Assembly: GCA_029859485.1 (NCBI GenBank)
Contig: JAOUDB010000045.1
Location: 1 to 11,319, forward strand
DNA: 11,319 nt
DNA from: Desulfuromonadales bacterium
GTDB taxonomy: Bacteria > Desulfobacterota > Desulfuromonadia > Desulfuromonadales > BM103
Direction of reading: 5' to 3'
The notes below the pieces were generated by a model, which had not been told where the DNA came from, did no database searches, and worked only from the letters and a program-made list of their open reading frames with translations. The position numbers were made by a program, and so were the translations under genes. This document shows, piece after piece, positions 1 to 7,130 of the stretch; positions within the stretch are counted from its first letter, which is position 1; each line of letters opens with the position of its first letter.

Positions 1-41
1 TCATGTTTCTCTGCAAAGCCACGATCAACAAGAAACCTCAT
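1..41 (-). CDS. Possible start of a minus-strand gene running off the left edge
   Basis: An ATG at 41 on the minus strand opens a frame that stays open to the edge of the window, reading MRFLVDRGFAEKH. An AGGATCAGG stretch lies a few bases upstream and could serve as a ribosome binding site. It starts 25 bases after the stop of the small frame at 67-204 on the same strand, so the two could form a short operon. Only 13 residues are visible, so no family can be assigned and the frame may be chance. Confidence 0.25.
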   Translation of the reverse strand, partial: MRFLVDRGFAEKH

Positions 42-66
42 GTGTTGCCTGATCCTATTCAAATTA

Positions 67-204
67 TTAATTTGGGAATTTATTGATAAGGGCCTTGAGG
101 GTCTGCGTCGTCTTGCTTATCACTTGAATAATGCAATGAGCTTGTGTGTTTTCTCCATTGCCGAATGCATCTATTTCAACTCTTTCGCCTGTAAAGTGTT
201 CCAT
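67..204 (-). CDS. Small hypothetical protein, 45 aa
   Basis: This minus-strand frame begins MEHFTGERVEIDAFGNGENT and ends with ALINKFPN. A purine-rich GGCGAG lies about five bases before the ATG. The composition looks protein-like: mixed polar and charged residues in the first half, then a segment that could form a helix (roughly residues 25-41). I recognise no family or catalytic motif. A 68-codon frame lies opposite it on the plus strand (40-246), but that frame is rich in Phe and Cys, has no ribosome binding site, and looks like the shadow. Position just before another possible minus-strand gene would suit a small regulatory or antitoxin-like protein, but that is only positional inference. 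Confidence 0.3.
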   Translation of the reverse strand: MEHFTGERVEIDAFGNGENTQAHCIIQVISKTTQTLKALINKFPN

Positions 205-475
205 GTTTTCTCGCCTGTTTTCACCACGGTTGCGATAACCTTCTGATCAGCTTTTACATCAAAACTGAGATAAAGAATAACCCCAGACTTCTAAGTGATC
301 TGAGGTCGTTTGTTGGCTAATGAGTAATATTTGGGGAATAACGTTTCATCGGGCCTGTACGAGAATCGAAAATGTCCCAACTTAATTAACTACTTACGTC
401 ATTTCTGACAAAAACATCACAACATAGAGCACTTAGCTGGACAATATCCTATTCTCCTGTAAGCGCCATCACCAC

Positions 476-505
476 TTTGAGGTCATTTGAGACCATCTGA
501 GACCA
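476..505. repeat. Three tandem 10-bp imperfect repeats
   Basis: The units TTTGAGGTCA, TTTGAGACCA and TCTGAGACCA follow each other without spacing; unit 2 differs from each neighbour at one or two positions. A partial fourth unit (TTCTGAG) follows. The 10-bp period is close to one helical turn, so a protein could contact each copy on one face of the DNA. The repeat lies about 350 bases upstream of the TetR-family gene. No function is known to me and chance duplication is possible. Confidence 0.6.
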
Positions 506-552
506 TTCTGAGCGAGAAATTTGTGAGAACTTTCTTGCGTAACCGCAACACT

Positions 553-702
553 CTAAAATTCTTCAATCGTATTTATGGCTGTCCTTACTGACTCAGCATG
601 CACATTATACCCGATAGCTTCAAGGACCTTTTGACAAAGAACCTCATTACTTGACTCTATTATTCTATTGATATGAATTTCGGTGCCCAAAGGACAAATC
701 TT
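553..702 (-). pseudogene. Coding-like minus-strand fragment, possibly a decayed small gene
   Basis: One minus-strand frame reads KICPLGTEIHIN at 702 downwards and ends NTIEEF before a stop at 553-555, about 49 residues with a natural mixture of amino acids. It has no ATG; in-frame stops lie just upstream, and the only possible start is a TTG at 690 without a ribosome binding site. A second frame, starting with ATG at 715 (MIDPKDLSFGHRNSYQ), overlaps it one frame away and stops early, so a single-base shift could have split one gene. I do not recognise a family. The reading is tentative and it could be chance. Confidence 0.2.
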
Positions 703-781
703 TAGGGTCTATCATTTGACAAGACACTGCATTCGTCCTCTTTGAACATTCTAACTATTTGCACTCAAGTGAATTAACTCC

Positions 782-810
782 TTGACAATTATATAAAGCA
801 TTTATATAAA
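782..810 (+). promoter_or_regulatory. Sigma70-type promoter of the TetR-family gene
   Basis: A perfect -35 hexamer TTGACA (782-787) is followed after exactly 17 bases by TATAAA (805-810), five of six matches to the -10 consensus. The expected start of transcription is near 817, about 35 bases before the ATG at 852. The spacer and -10 lie inside the palindrome at 789-822, so a bound repressor would block RNA polymerase directly. This argues for autoregulation of the regulator gene. Confidence 0.75.
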
Positions 811-822
811 TACTTTATATAA
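789..822. promoter_or_regulatory. 34-bp near-perfect palindrome, probable TetR-family operator
   Basis: The arms TTATATAAAG (789-798) and CTTTATATAA (813-822) are exact reverse complements, and the 14 bases between them are also symmetric except for one pair (799/812). The whole element can be read as three copies of the 8-bp palindrome TTATATAA (789-796, 802-809, 815-822) with centres 13 bp apart. It covers the promoter spacer and -10 hexamer and ends 29 bases before the regulator's ATG. Long inverted repeats at this place are typical operators of TetR-family proteins; binding by the adjacent protein is inferred, not shown. I found no second copy elsewhere in the window. Confidence 0.7.
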
Positions 823-851
823 CTTTTAATGTCACGCTAGGAGAAAAAGGA

Positions 852-1433
852 ATGGCAGCTAGAAAAGCCCAATTTAACAGCGAAGAGATAGTAGAAACGG
901 CGTTCCAGATGGTTCGTAAAAATGGCTGGAAAGGCCTCTCCGTCCCTGCCGTCGCAAAAACCATCAACTGCTCGACGATGCCTATCTATTCACACTTCAA
1001 GAACGTAAGAGAACTTGAAGATGCTGTGTACATCAAAGCCCTGAGCTATCTCACTGAATATATGGAGAAAGAAAGAACCGGAGACCAGTGGCTCGACCAC
1101 GCTATTGGTTACATCCACTTTGCCGCTGAAGAGAATCAACTTTTCAGATGCCTATTCGACGGTCGAAACCCTGAGCTACAAACTAAGAGTTTGAGGATTT
1201 GGGCAAAAGGCTTGGGCGACCAACTAATCGATTACCCTCTTTTTGAAGGCTTGAGTGAAGAGCAGATCCACATTATCAGATCATCACGTTTTATGCTGAT
1301 TCACGGTTACGCCTCCGGAATGAACAACGGCTGGTTCACACTAAAATCGGATGAAGAGCTTGAGCAATACCTCGAAATGACATCCAAGGCTCTCTACGAT
1401 GGCCTAAGAATGAAATTTGAGGCGGAGAAATAG
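852..1433 (+). CDS. TetR/AcrR-family transcriptional regulator
   Basis: A 193-residue protein of normal length for TetR-family repressors, which bind DNA as dimers and release it when a small ligand enters the C-terminal domain. The N-terminal helix-turn-helix spans about residues 9-57: the helix SEEIVETAFQMV, then SVPAVAKTINCS and the recognition segment MPIYSHFKNVRELEDAVY, whose Y-x-HF-x-N pattern is the family hallmark. The remainder (about 60-190) is alpha-helical and matches no specific ligand class that I can name. TAGGAG (838-843) lies eight bases before the ATG and fixes the start. The gene is preceded by a promoter overlapped by a palindromic operator and is followed, in the same direction, by the transporter operon. 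It probably represses itself and perhaps that operon; ligand unknown. Confidence 0.93.
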   Translation: MAARKAQFNSEEIVETAFQMVRKNGWKGLSVPAVAKTINCSTMPIYSHFKNVRELEDAVYIKALSYLTEYMEKERTGDQWLDHAIGYIHFAAEENQLFRCLFDGRNPELQTKSLRIWAKGLGDQLIDYPLFEGLSEEQIHIIRSSRFMLIHGYASGMNNGWFTLKSDEELEQYLEMTSKALYDGLRMKFEAEK

Positions 1434-1442
1434 AATTTATTC

Positions 1443-1463
1443 ACGGAAGACGATCGCTTCCGT
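1443..1463. other. Inverted repeat between regulator and transporter operon
   Basis: ACGGAAG (1443-1449) and CTTCCGT (1457-1463) form a perfect 7-bp stem around a 7-base spacer that itself contains CGATCG. It lies ten bases after the regulator's stop codon. No T-run follows, so it is not a standard intrinsic terminator. It could be a weak transcript-end hairpin or a protein binding site for the downstream operon. I see no convincing -35/-10 pair between here and 1578, so read-through from the promoter at 782 is possible. Confidence 0.4.
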
Positions 1464-1577
1464 ATTCACTCGTTCCATACGTTAAAACAGCACCGATTGG
1501 CCAAGGTGTATAGCGTCTAAGTACTGTGAACGAATCTGTCATTAATGGAACACACAGCATTTCAAGGGAGACATGCT

Positions 1578-3152
1578 ATGTACGGGAAAACTATGGCCAC
1601 ATGGCGAAAAACGCTGAACATGTTTGGGCTGGGATTTTTATCAATAATTCTGATTGGTAGCTCTGGAGGAGTCGTCAGTGCGGCAGAACCGCACTATGGT
1701 GGGACACTGACGGTCGGAATGGAAATGGAACCACGGGGTTTTGATACGATTAAAACTGGATTTCTAAGCTCCCGTGCCCGAAGCCACATTATGGCGATTG
1801 AAGAGCGCTTGTTTGATGCTGACGCTGAGGGCAACTTAATTCCGGAACTCGCCCTGTCGGCAACCCCTTCGGACGATGGCAAGACGTGGACCATCAAGTT
1901 GCGCCAGGGGGTCATCTTCCACGACGGCACCCCTTTTAATGCTGATGCTGTTGCTGTTCATTGGCAGCGCATGCTTGACCCTGCCAATAAATTTCGTGGG
2001 GGGAGCGTTATCCGACCGGTCAAGGCGGTCAACAAGGTCGACAATTTTACGGTCCGTTTTGAACTCAAGCATGCATGGGCTGAATTCCTGCCAATCCTGA
2101 CATCGCAATCGGCCATCAGTTCATTTATCCCCTCGCCAAAAGCAGTTGCTGAAGACACGCAAAACCGCGCACCTGTCGGTACCGGACCATTCATGTTCAA
2201 GGAGTGGATGTCCGGAGATCGCCTGGTGGTGGTAAAAAACCCCAACTACTGGCGCAAGGGGAAACCTTATCTCGATCAGGTCGTTTACCGCACCATGCCT
2301 GACATGCAAACCCGTTTTGATAGTTTAAGGTCTGGTGAAGTCGATATTATCTATACCGACATGGGTAAAGATATCCTTGAAGCGCAATCCGATTCATCAC
2401 TTCAGGTTTGGGCGAGTGACGAACCCGGCGCAGGCATTTTCTATTTCAATACGTCAAAACCACCCATGGACGACGTCAGGGTCCGACGAGCACTGGCTCA
2501 TGCCTGGAATCAGGACCAGTATATTCAAACGATCCACAAAGGGGTCCATCCTGTTGCACATGACCCTTTTGGTTCGACATCGTCCTGCGGAGATGTCGGT
2601 TACCGGGAACCAGACCTTGCCGTTGCGCGCGAATTAATCAAGGAGTACGGGCAGCCGGTTGAATTCGAGTACCTGCATTCGAGCACACCGAGGGGTCGCG
2701 AAGCTGGGGCAATTATTCCGCAAATGTTCAAGGAGATAGGGGCGACAGCGAAACCTGTTCCAGTGACACTGGGTCAGATGGTTCGGCGAGTGTTTAAGAA
2801 TGAATATCAGATGTCCGCATGGTCACTGGTCGACTCACCGGCAATGGGTGTTGTGTTGGCGACTAACCTGCACTCAAAGAGTCGGGGGAATCATAGCCAC
2901 TACAAGAACGACAAACTCGACAAGTTGATCGAAACCCAGCTCATGAGCACTGACCCCGAGATTAGGAATGAAGCCTTTTGCGGTATTGCAAAAATCATCA
3001 ACGAAGATGTTCCGCTCGTCTATCGTTTGGGATGGCGTCACCATCTGATCGGCAAAAAAAAGGTTCAGGGAATTCCCGGCGCTCGTCACGCAGTCGTGCA
3101 GGTTGGTGGAGCTTGGCTAGAACCTGACGCCAACCTTCAGGCGAAAAAATAA
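1578..3152 (+). CDS. ABC transporter periplasmic substrate-binding protein, family 5 (DppA/OppA/NikA type)
   Basis: This is the ligand-capturing part of a peptide/nickel-class importer, 524 residues from the chosen start. AAGGGAGA (1564-1571) sits well before ATG 1578; an upstream in-frame ATG at 1545 has no ribosome binding site. Residues 1-36 form a signal peptide: positive segment TWRKT, hydrophobic core, cleavage after SAA. No lipobox cysteine is present, so the protein is soluble in the periplasm. Family features follow: EGNLIPELA and KLRQGVIFHDGTPFNADAV in the N-terminal third, then GTGPFMFKEW with NPNYWRKGKPYLD, and the DDVRVRRALAHAWN segment after the middle. Two cysteines remain in the mature part (SSCGD and AFCGI). 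The family binds peptides, nickel chelates, opines, glutathione and sugars, so the ligand cannot be named. It heads the operon, 101 bases before the first permease. Confidence 0.92.
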   Translation: MYGKTMATWRKTLNMFGLGFLSIILIGSSGGVVSAAEPHYGGTLTVGMEMEPRGFDTIKTGFLSSRARSHIMAIEERLFDADAEGNLIPELALSATPSDDGKTWTIKLRQGVIFHDGTPFNADAVAVHWQRMLDPANKFRGGSVIRPVKAVNKVDNFTVRFELKHAWAEFLPILTSQSAISSFIPSPKAVAEDTQNRAPVGTGPFMFKEWMSGDRLVVVKNPNYWRKGKPYLDQVVYRTMPDMQTRFDSLRSGEVDIIYTDMGKDILEAQSDSSLQVWASDEPGAGIFYFNTSKPPMDDVRVRRALAHAWNQDQYIQTIHKGVHPVAHDPFGSTSSCGDVGYREPDLAVARELIKEYGQPVEFEYLHSSTPRGREAGAIIPQMFKEIGATAKPVPVTLGQMVRRVFKNEYQMSAWSLVDSPAMGVVLATNLHSKSRGNHSHYKNDKLDKLIETQLMSTDPEIRNEAFCGIAKIINEDVPLVYRLGWRHHLIGKKKVQGIPGARHAVVQVGGAWLEPDANLQAKK

Positions 3153-3165
3153 GCTGTTATTACAA

Positions 3166-3199
3166 GCCATCGGTAGATCCTGGCTGATCTGCCGATGGC
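3166..3199. other. Strong hairpin between binding-protein and permease genes
   Basis: GCCATCGGTAGATC (3166-3179) pairs with GATCTGCCGATGGC (3186-3199) across a 6-base loop: a 14-bp stem with a single G-U pair. It starts 13 bases after the binding-protein stop codon and no run of T follows the stem. Hairpins at this position in binding-protein operons are known to protect the upstream mRNA or to attenuate transcription, which gives more binding protein than permease. That role here is inference. Confidence 0.6.
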
Positions 3200-3253
3200 C
3201 TGGTTTCACAAACCAAATCCCGGCTAACAGCAAACAAAAAGAGACGATCTGGT

Positions 3254-4207
3254 ATGAGCTTTCTCTGCAAAAAAATACTGCATCTACTGCTCGTGGTTTT
3301 CATCGTCTCGGTGCTCAGCTTTTTGCTGGTCGACATGCTTCCCGCAGATGTCGCGTATGAGTTGGCTGGTTTCGACTCGACCCTTGAAGAGGTTGAGGAT
3401 TTACGTGAACATCTTGGCCTGAACGATCATGTAACAGTTCGTTACAGCCGCTGGCTGGCTGGAGTGCTCCAAGGAGATCTTGGTGTTTCACTACTGAATC
3501 ATGAACCGGTTTGGAACGCGATTGTCGCGCGACTACCGGTGACAATAGAGCTTCTTTGCCTGGCTCAGTTCTTCGCTTTACTGTTGGCGATACCTGCGGG
3601 GATACTTGCTGCCTATAAAGCTGAAACAAAAAGCGATCACGCCTTGGGGATTAGTGCTTTTGGTCTGGTTTCCATCCCCAACTTCGCCATGGCGATCCTG
3701 CTCATTTTCATTTTCTCACTCCAACTCAAATGGCTTCCGGCAACCGGCTACACCCCTCTCTCGGAAGGGCTGTGGCCAAACCTGAAAGGCTTTATTCTGC
3801 CAGCACTGGCGATTGCCCTGGCTGAGTGGGTGCCCTTGATGCGGGTTCTGCGTAGCGACATGATCAGCACATTGCAGGAAGACTATATACTGCTGGCAAA
3901 ATCGCAGGGTTTACCAACCAGGCGAATTTTATTACGTCATGCACTTCGCCCATCATGTTTCACACTGTCAACGATTTTCGGTCTCCAGGTCGGCCACCTG
4001 ATCGGCGGTGCCCTGATCGTCGAAATGATTTTTGCCCTGCCGGGGATCGGTCGTCTAATGATCTCATCAATCTTTGCCCAAGACAGCACGGTTATCCAGG
4101 GTTGTGTCCTCTTTATTGCCACCGGTTATCTGTTGGTCAATTTTTTAGTCGATCTCGGGTATCAACTACTCGATCCGCGTATCCGCGAGGAGAGGTCCCA
4201 TGGCTGA
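3254..4207 (+). CDS. ABC transporter permease, DppB/OppB type
   Basis: One of two inner-membrane subunits that form the import channel, 317 residues, the usual length. TM1 is at about 8-27, followed by a large periplasmic loop containing LREHLGLNDHV and the conserved RYSRWLAGVLQGDLGVSL segment that typifies DppB. Further membrane segments lie at about 98-120, 131-156, 178-198, 238-262 and 278-302. The cytoplasmic EAA loop, which docks on the ATPase, is at about 201-232 (DMISTLQEDYILLAKSQGL, then RRILLRHALRP). The C-terminus keeps the family ending LLDPRIR. The ribosome binding site is weak (AAGAGA, eleven bases before the ATG), consistent with lower expression than the binding protein. The gene overlaps the next permease by 8 bases. 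Confidence 0.93.
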   Translation: MSFLCKKILHLLLVVFIVSVLSFLLVDMLPADVAYELAGFDSTLEEVEDLREHLGLNDHVTVRYSRWLAGVLQGDLGVSLLNHEPVWNAIVARLPVTIELLCLAQFFALLLAIPAGILAAYKAETKSDHALGISAFGLVSIPNFAMAILLIFIFSLQLKWLPATGYTPLSEGLWPNLKGFILPALAIALAEWVPLMRVLRSDMISTLQEDYILLAKSQGLPTRRILLRHALRPSCFTLSTIFGLQVGHLIGGALIVEMIFALPGIGRLMISSIFAQDSTVIQGCVLFIATGYLLVNFLVDLGYQLLDPRIREERSHG

Positions 4208-5123
4208 AGCTGTTCGTCAGGCAATGTTTAACATCCGGGGTCTTAAACGCAACGTAACAGAGAGGCTCGGTTGGTCATTCTGGTTGCCTCTTCTCTGGCT
4301 CCTCCTTGTCTTTGCCTGTGCAATTTCAGCACACTGGTGGATTCTCCCCCCCATTGATCAGGTTGATTGGCAAAATCAGGCCAGTCCACTCGGCACAGAA
4401 TCGCTTGTTTCAATTGGTGAACGAGGCACTGATGGCGAAGGTCATTTTATCCATCTGCTCGGCACCGACAGTGTCGGTCGCGATATTCTGACGCGACTTC
4501 TCTTCGGAGCGCGAACCTCCTTAACAATAGGCTTCTTTTCAGCGTTGATCGGCATGGTGATTGGAAGTTGGTTTGGGATGATTGCGGGTTACTACAAAGG
4601 GCGAGCTGAGACTTTCATCATGGGTGCAATGGATACGATTCTCGCTTTTCCCAACCTGGTCCTTCTGCTTGTAGTGACTTACCTGGTCGGTGCCAACCTG
4701 ACCAACATAACACTCGTCCTAGGCGGCCTAACGGTTCCTGCCTTCTGCCGGGTTGCCAGAGCCAACACGCTCAGGTTTGCGGAACTCGAATTCGTGCAGG
4801 CGGCCAGGGCTTGCGGCACAAGAGACAGCATGATAATCCTGCGAGAAATTTTACCAAACGTCCTGATTCCCGTATCCGTTTATGCCCTGTTGGTTGTGGC
4901 CTACCTTATCATTATCGAAGGAGGTCTCGGCTTCCTCGGCTTAAGCGTTCCGGCACCAACGCCGAGTTGGGGCGGCATGATTGCCGAAGGCTATGGGGTG
5001 TTGAAAGAAGCTCCTCACGTTAGTCTGATCCCGATGCTGGCTATGTTTATGACCATACTCTCTTTCAACGTGCTCGGTGACCGTTTGCGGAGCCTGACTG
5101 ATGTGCGGGAGAGTCGACTATGA
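4200..5123 (+). CDS. ABC transporter permease, DppC/OppC type
   Basis: The second channel subunit, 307 residues. TM1 is at about 27-47. The conserved GTDSVGRDILTRLLFGART block (88-106) marks DppC-type permeases. Membrane segments follow at about 107-130, 140-163, 168-185, 222-240 and 274-292. The EAA loop is at about 197-220 (EFVQAARACGTRDSMIILRE), and GLGFLGLSVPAPTPSWGGMI (242-261) is a typical C-terminal signature. GGAGAGG (4189-4195) lies before the ATG, which is inside the end of the preceding permease gene, so translation is coupled. The stop overlaps the next start by ATGA. It pairs with the upstream permease as a heterodimer. Confidence 0.93.
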   Translation: MAEAVRQAMFNIRGLKRNVTERLGWSFWLPLLWLLLVFACAISAHWWILPPIDQVDWQNQASPLGTESLVSIGERGTDGEGHFIHLLGTDSVGRDILTRLLFGARTSLTIGFFSALIGMVIGSWFGMIAGYYKGRAETFIMGAMDTILAFPNLVLLLVVTYLVGANLTNITLVLGGLTVPAFCRVARANTLRFAELEFVQAARACGTRDSMIILREILPNVLIPVSVYALLVVAYLIIIEGGLGFLGLSVPAPTPSWGGMIAEGYGVLKEAPHVSLIPMLAMFMTILSFNVLGDRLRSLTDVRESRL

Positions 5124-6136
5124 GTAAACATAGACGACCTCTCCTCACTGTCGAAGGTCTGACCACGCACCTCCCCACCAAAGAAGGGGTGGTCCATGCT
5201 GTTGATGGTGTTTCCTTTACTCTCACTCGTGGGGAAACGTTGGCCATTGTCGGCGAGTCGGGAAGTGGGAAAAGCATGCTTTGCCGAACTATTCTCGGTC
5301 TACTCCCTCGGCAAAAGAAATCGTACCAGCATCCTGACCCCGGACGCATCATGTTCGATGGCAAGGACCTGGGGGATGTCTCTCACCAGGAGTTGATGCG
5401 CGTTCGCGGCAAGGAGATCGCTGTCGTCCTGCAAGACCCCATGTCATCCCTCAATCCGGTCATGACCGTTGGTAAACAGATTGCCGAACCGCTGCGTTAC
5501 CACTTGGGCATGAATCGAAATACCGCAAGGGCGAGGGCGATTGAGCTTCTAAATTCGGTTGGGCTGCCGCAGCCAGAGCATAAAGTCGATGTATATCCCC
5601 ATCAACTCTCCGGAGGCATGCGGCAAAGAGTGGTGATCGCCATGGCTCTGGCCTGCGAACCGAAGCTGTTGATCGCCGATGAGCCGACCACAGCCTTGGA
5701 TGTCACGGTTCAGGCCGAAATTCTCAACCTGCTCGACAGGATTCAAACCGAACGCAACATGGCTATGATCCTGGTCACCCATGACCTCGGAGTGGTTGCA
5801 GGGCGTGCTAAACAGACAGCGGTGATGTATGCGGGCAAGATCGTCGAGCAGGCGCCAACGAGGGAACTCTTCGCAAATATGCGCATGCCCTACACAAGAG
5901 CACTTTTTGATTCAATCCCCCGTCTTGAAGATCCATTAGGGAAACGACTCCAAACCATCGAAGGGCAACCACCGAGCCTTTCGACAATAGGACCTGGGTG
6001 CCATTTTGCCCCCCGGTGCCTTGAGGCAGATAAACTTTGCTATGAAGAAGAACCTCCCTTGACGCAAGATGTACAGAACCCTGCTCACCAATACGCTTGC
6101 TGGCATCCTCTTATAAAGTGCAGGGGGGCTGCATGA
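5120..6136 (+). CDS. ABC transporter ATP-binding protein, DppD/OppD type
   Basis: One of two ATPases that power the importer on the cytoplasmic side, 338 residues. Motifs in order: Walker A GESGSGKS (45-52), Q-loop glutamine 105 ([11 protein letters not shown]), signature LSGGM (163-167), Walker B LLIADEP (183-189), switch histidine 221. The C-terminal oligopeptide-transporter domain (about 235-338) has four cysteines, C294-x5-C300-x6-C307-x19-C327, the arrangement reported to hold an iron-sulfur cluster in related OppD/DppD proteins. GGGAGAG (5107-5113) precedes the ATG, which overlaps the previous stop by 4 bases. All catalytic residues look intact. Confidence 0.94.
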   Translation: MSKHRRPLLTVEGLTTHLPTKEGVVHAVDGVSFTLTRGETLAIVGESGSGKSMLCRTILGLLPRQKKSYQHPDPGRIMFDGKDLGDVSHQELMRVRGKEIAVVLQDPMSSLNPVMTVGKQIAEPLRYHLGMNRNTARARAIELLNSVGLPQPEHKVDVYPHQLSGGMRQRVVIAMALACEPKLLIADEPTTALDVTVQAEILNLLDRIQTERNMAMILVTHDLGVVAGRAKQTAVMYAGKIVEQAPTRELFANMRMPYTRALFDSIPRLEDPLGKRLQTIEGQPPSLSTIGPGCHFAPRCLEADKLCYEEEPPLTQDVQNPAHQYACWHPLIKCRGAA

Positions 6137-7125
6137 AACAGAAGAATAATTTGCAGACCGAACCCTTGCTACGGGTCGAGAAGCTAGTGGTCGAATACGT
6201 TACCGGACGTAACCGCTGCGTTCACGCAGTGTCGGGTATCAGCTTCGATATCGCCAGGGGTGAAATCTTTGGCTTGGTAGGTGAGTCCGGTTGTGGCAAA
6301 ACCTCTGTAGCGAAAGCCATTATGCAATTGCCTAGGCCAACCGCCGGAAAGGTTCTTTTAAACGGTGTCGAGCTGACGAACTTGAATCGTCAAGAACTTC
6401 GTCTGCTACGTCAAAAGTTCCAGATGGTCTTTCAGAATCCTGTCTCCTCTTTGAACCCACGCCGCAAAATAGGAAAGAGCATAGCAGCGCCGTTACGAGC
6501 GGCAGGAGTCAAAGATAAATACCAGCAGCACGAGCAAGTACATAAATTGCTCAAATCCGTAGGTCTCTCTCCAGAGCAATATCACGACCGTTTACCGTTC
6601 CAGCTCTCAGGCGGCCAATGCCAGCGTGCCAGCATCGCCCGAGCGTTGATCTGCGACCCTCAGTTGTTGGTCTGTGATGAACCGGTATCTTCTCTCGATG
6701 TTTCCGTACAGGCACAGATCATCAACCTGTTAAGTGACTTAAAGACCGAGTATGGCCTTTCGATGCTCTTCATCTCACACGATCTGGCTGTGGTAAAAAA
6801 TATCTGCGACCGAGTCGCCGTGATGTATCTCGGCCATCTCTGTGAGATAGCTTCGACAGAAAAGTTCTACCAACATCCACTGCACCCTTATACGCGGGCT
6901 TTAATGAACGCCATCCCCCACCCTGACCCCGAGCTGCCGCCGACAAAAATCGGCATCCTGCCAGGCGAGCTACCTTCTGCCACAGAGCCGCCCCCGGGCT
7001 GCCGTTTCCATACCCGCTGTCCCCGTGCGCAAGCAGATTGTTCATCGAAAATCCCATCTTTGCGTGAGGTCGGCCCGGACCATCAAGTGGCCTGCCACTA
7101 CCCTCATTTTGAAGAAACCGGTTAG
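6133..7125 (+). CDS. ABC transporter ATP-binding protein, DppF/OppF type
   Basis: The partner ATPase, 330 residues from the ATG at 6133. A frame extension to 6097 is possible but lies inside the previous gene; the G-rich run at 6123-6128 and the ATGA overlap favour 6133. Motifs: Walker A GESGCGKT (50-57), Q-loop glutamine 101 (VFQNPVSSLNPR), signature LSGGQ (158-162), Walker B LLVCDEP (178-184), switch histidine 216. The C-terminal domain repeats the cysteine pattern C290-x5-C296-x6-C303 and then C321. It presumably forms a heterodimer with the preceding ATPase. The gap to the next gene is only 5 bases, which ties the importer to the export genes in one transcript. Confidence 0.94.
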   Translation: MKQKNNLQTEPLLRVEKLVVEYVTGRNRCVHAVSGISFDIARGEIFGLVGESGCGKTSVAKAIMQLPRPTAGKVLLNGVELTNLNRQELRLLRQKFQMVFQNPVSSLNPRRKIGKSIAAPLRAAGVKDKYQQHEQVHKLLKSVGLSPEQYHDRLPFQLSGGQCQRASIARALICDPQLLVCDEPVSSLDVSVQAQIINLLSDLKTEYGLSMLFISHDLAVVKNICDRVAVMYLGHLCEIASTEKFYQHPLHPYTRALMNAIPHPDPELPPTKIGILPGELPSATEPPPGCRFHTRCPRAQADCSSKIPSLREVGPDHQVACHYPHFEETG

Positions 7126-7130
7126 GAACG

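Larger units (their letters stand above)
205..781. other. AT-rich intergenic stretch without a clear gene
   Basis: I find no convincing full gene in this stretch of nearly 600 bases. It holds a three-copy 10-bp tandem repeat (476-505) and a coding-like minus-strand fragment (553-702), described separately. Two further TTGACA hexamers occur on the plus strand at 631-636 and 716-721, but neither is followed at 16-18 bases by a credible -10 hexamer. The stretch is visibly poorer in G+C than the transporter operon. It may be a decayed region between two divergent units. Confidence 0.5.

Noticed and set aside
40..246. 68-codon plus-strand frame starting MCCLILFKLL
   Set aside because: It has no ribosome binding site, is rich in Phe and Cys as antisense frames often are, and lies opposite a more protein-like minus-strand frame.
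1499..1514. Possible sigma54 promoter (TTGGCC ... TAGCG)
   Set aside because: The GG and GC pairs are separated by 12 bases instead of the required 10.
1545..1577. Earlier ATG for the substrate-binding protein
   Set aside because: No ribosome binding site precedes 1545, whereas GGGAG lies seven bases before ATG 1578, and the extension would lengthen the signal peptide's N-region unnaturally.
1836..2309. Overlapping minus-strand frames inside the substrate-binding protein gene
   Set aside because: They are antisense shadows of a well-supported family-5 binding protein and lack family features of their own.
6097..6132. Upstream extension of the second ATPase to 6097
   Set aside because: It would overlap the preceding gene by 40 bases, while the ATG at 6133 has a G-rich ribosome binding site and the same ATGA coupling seen elsewhere in the operon.
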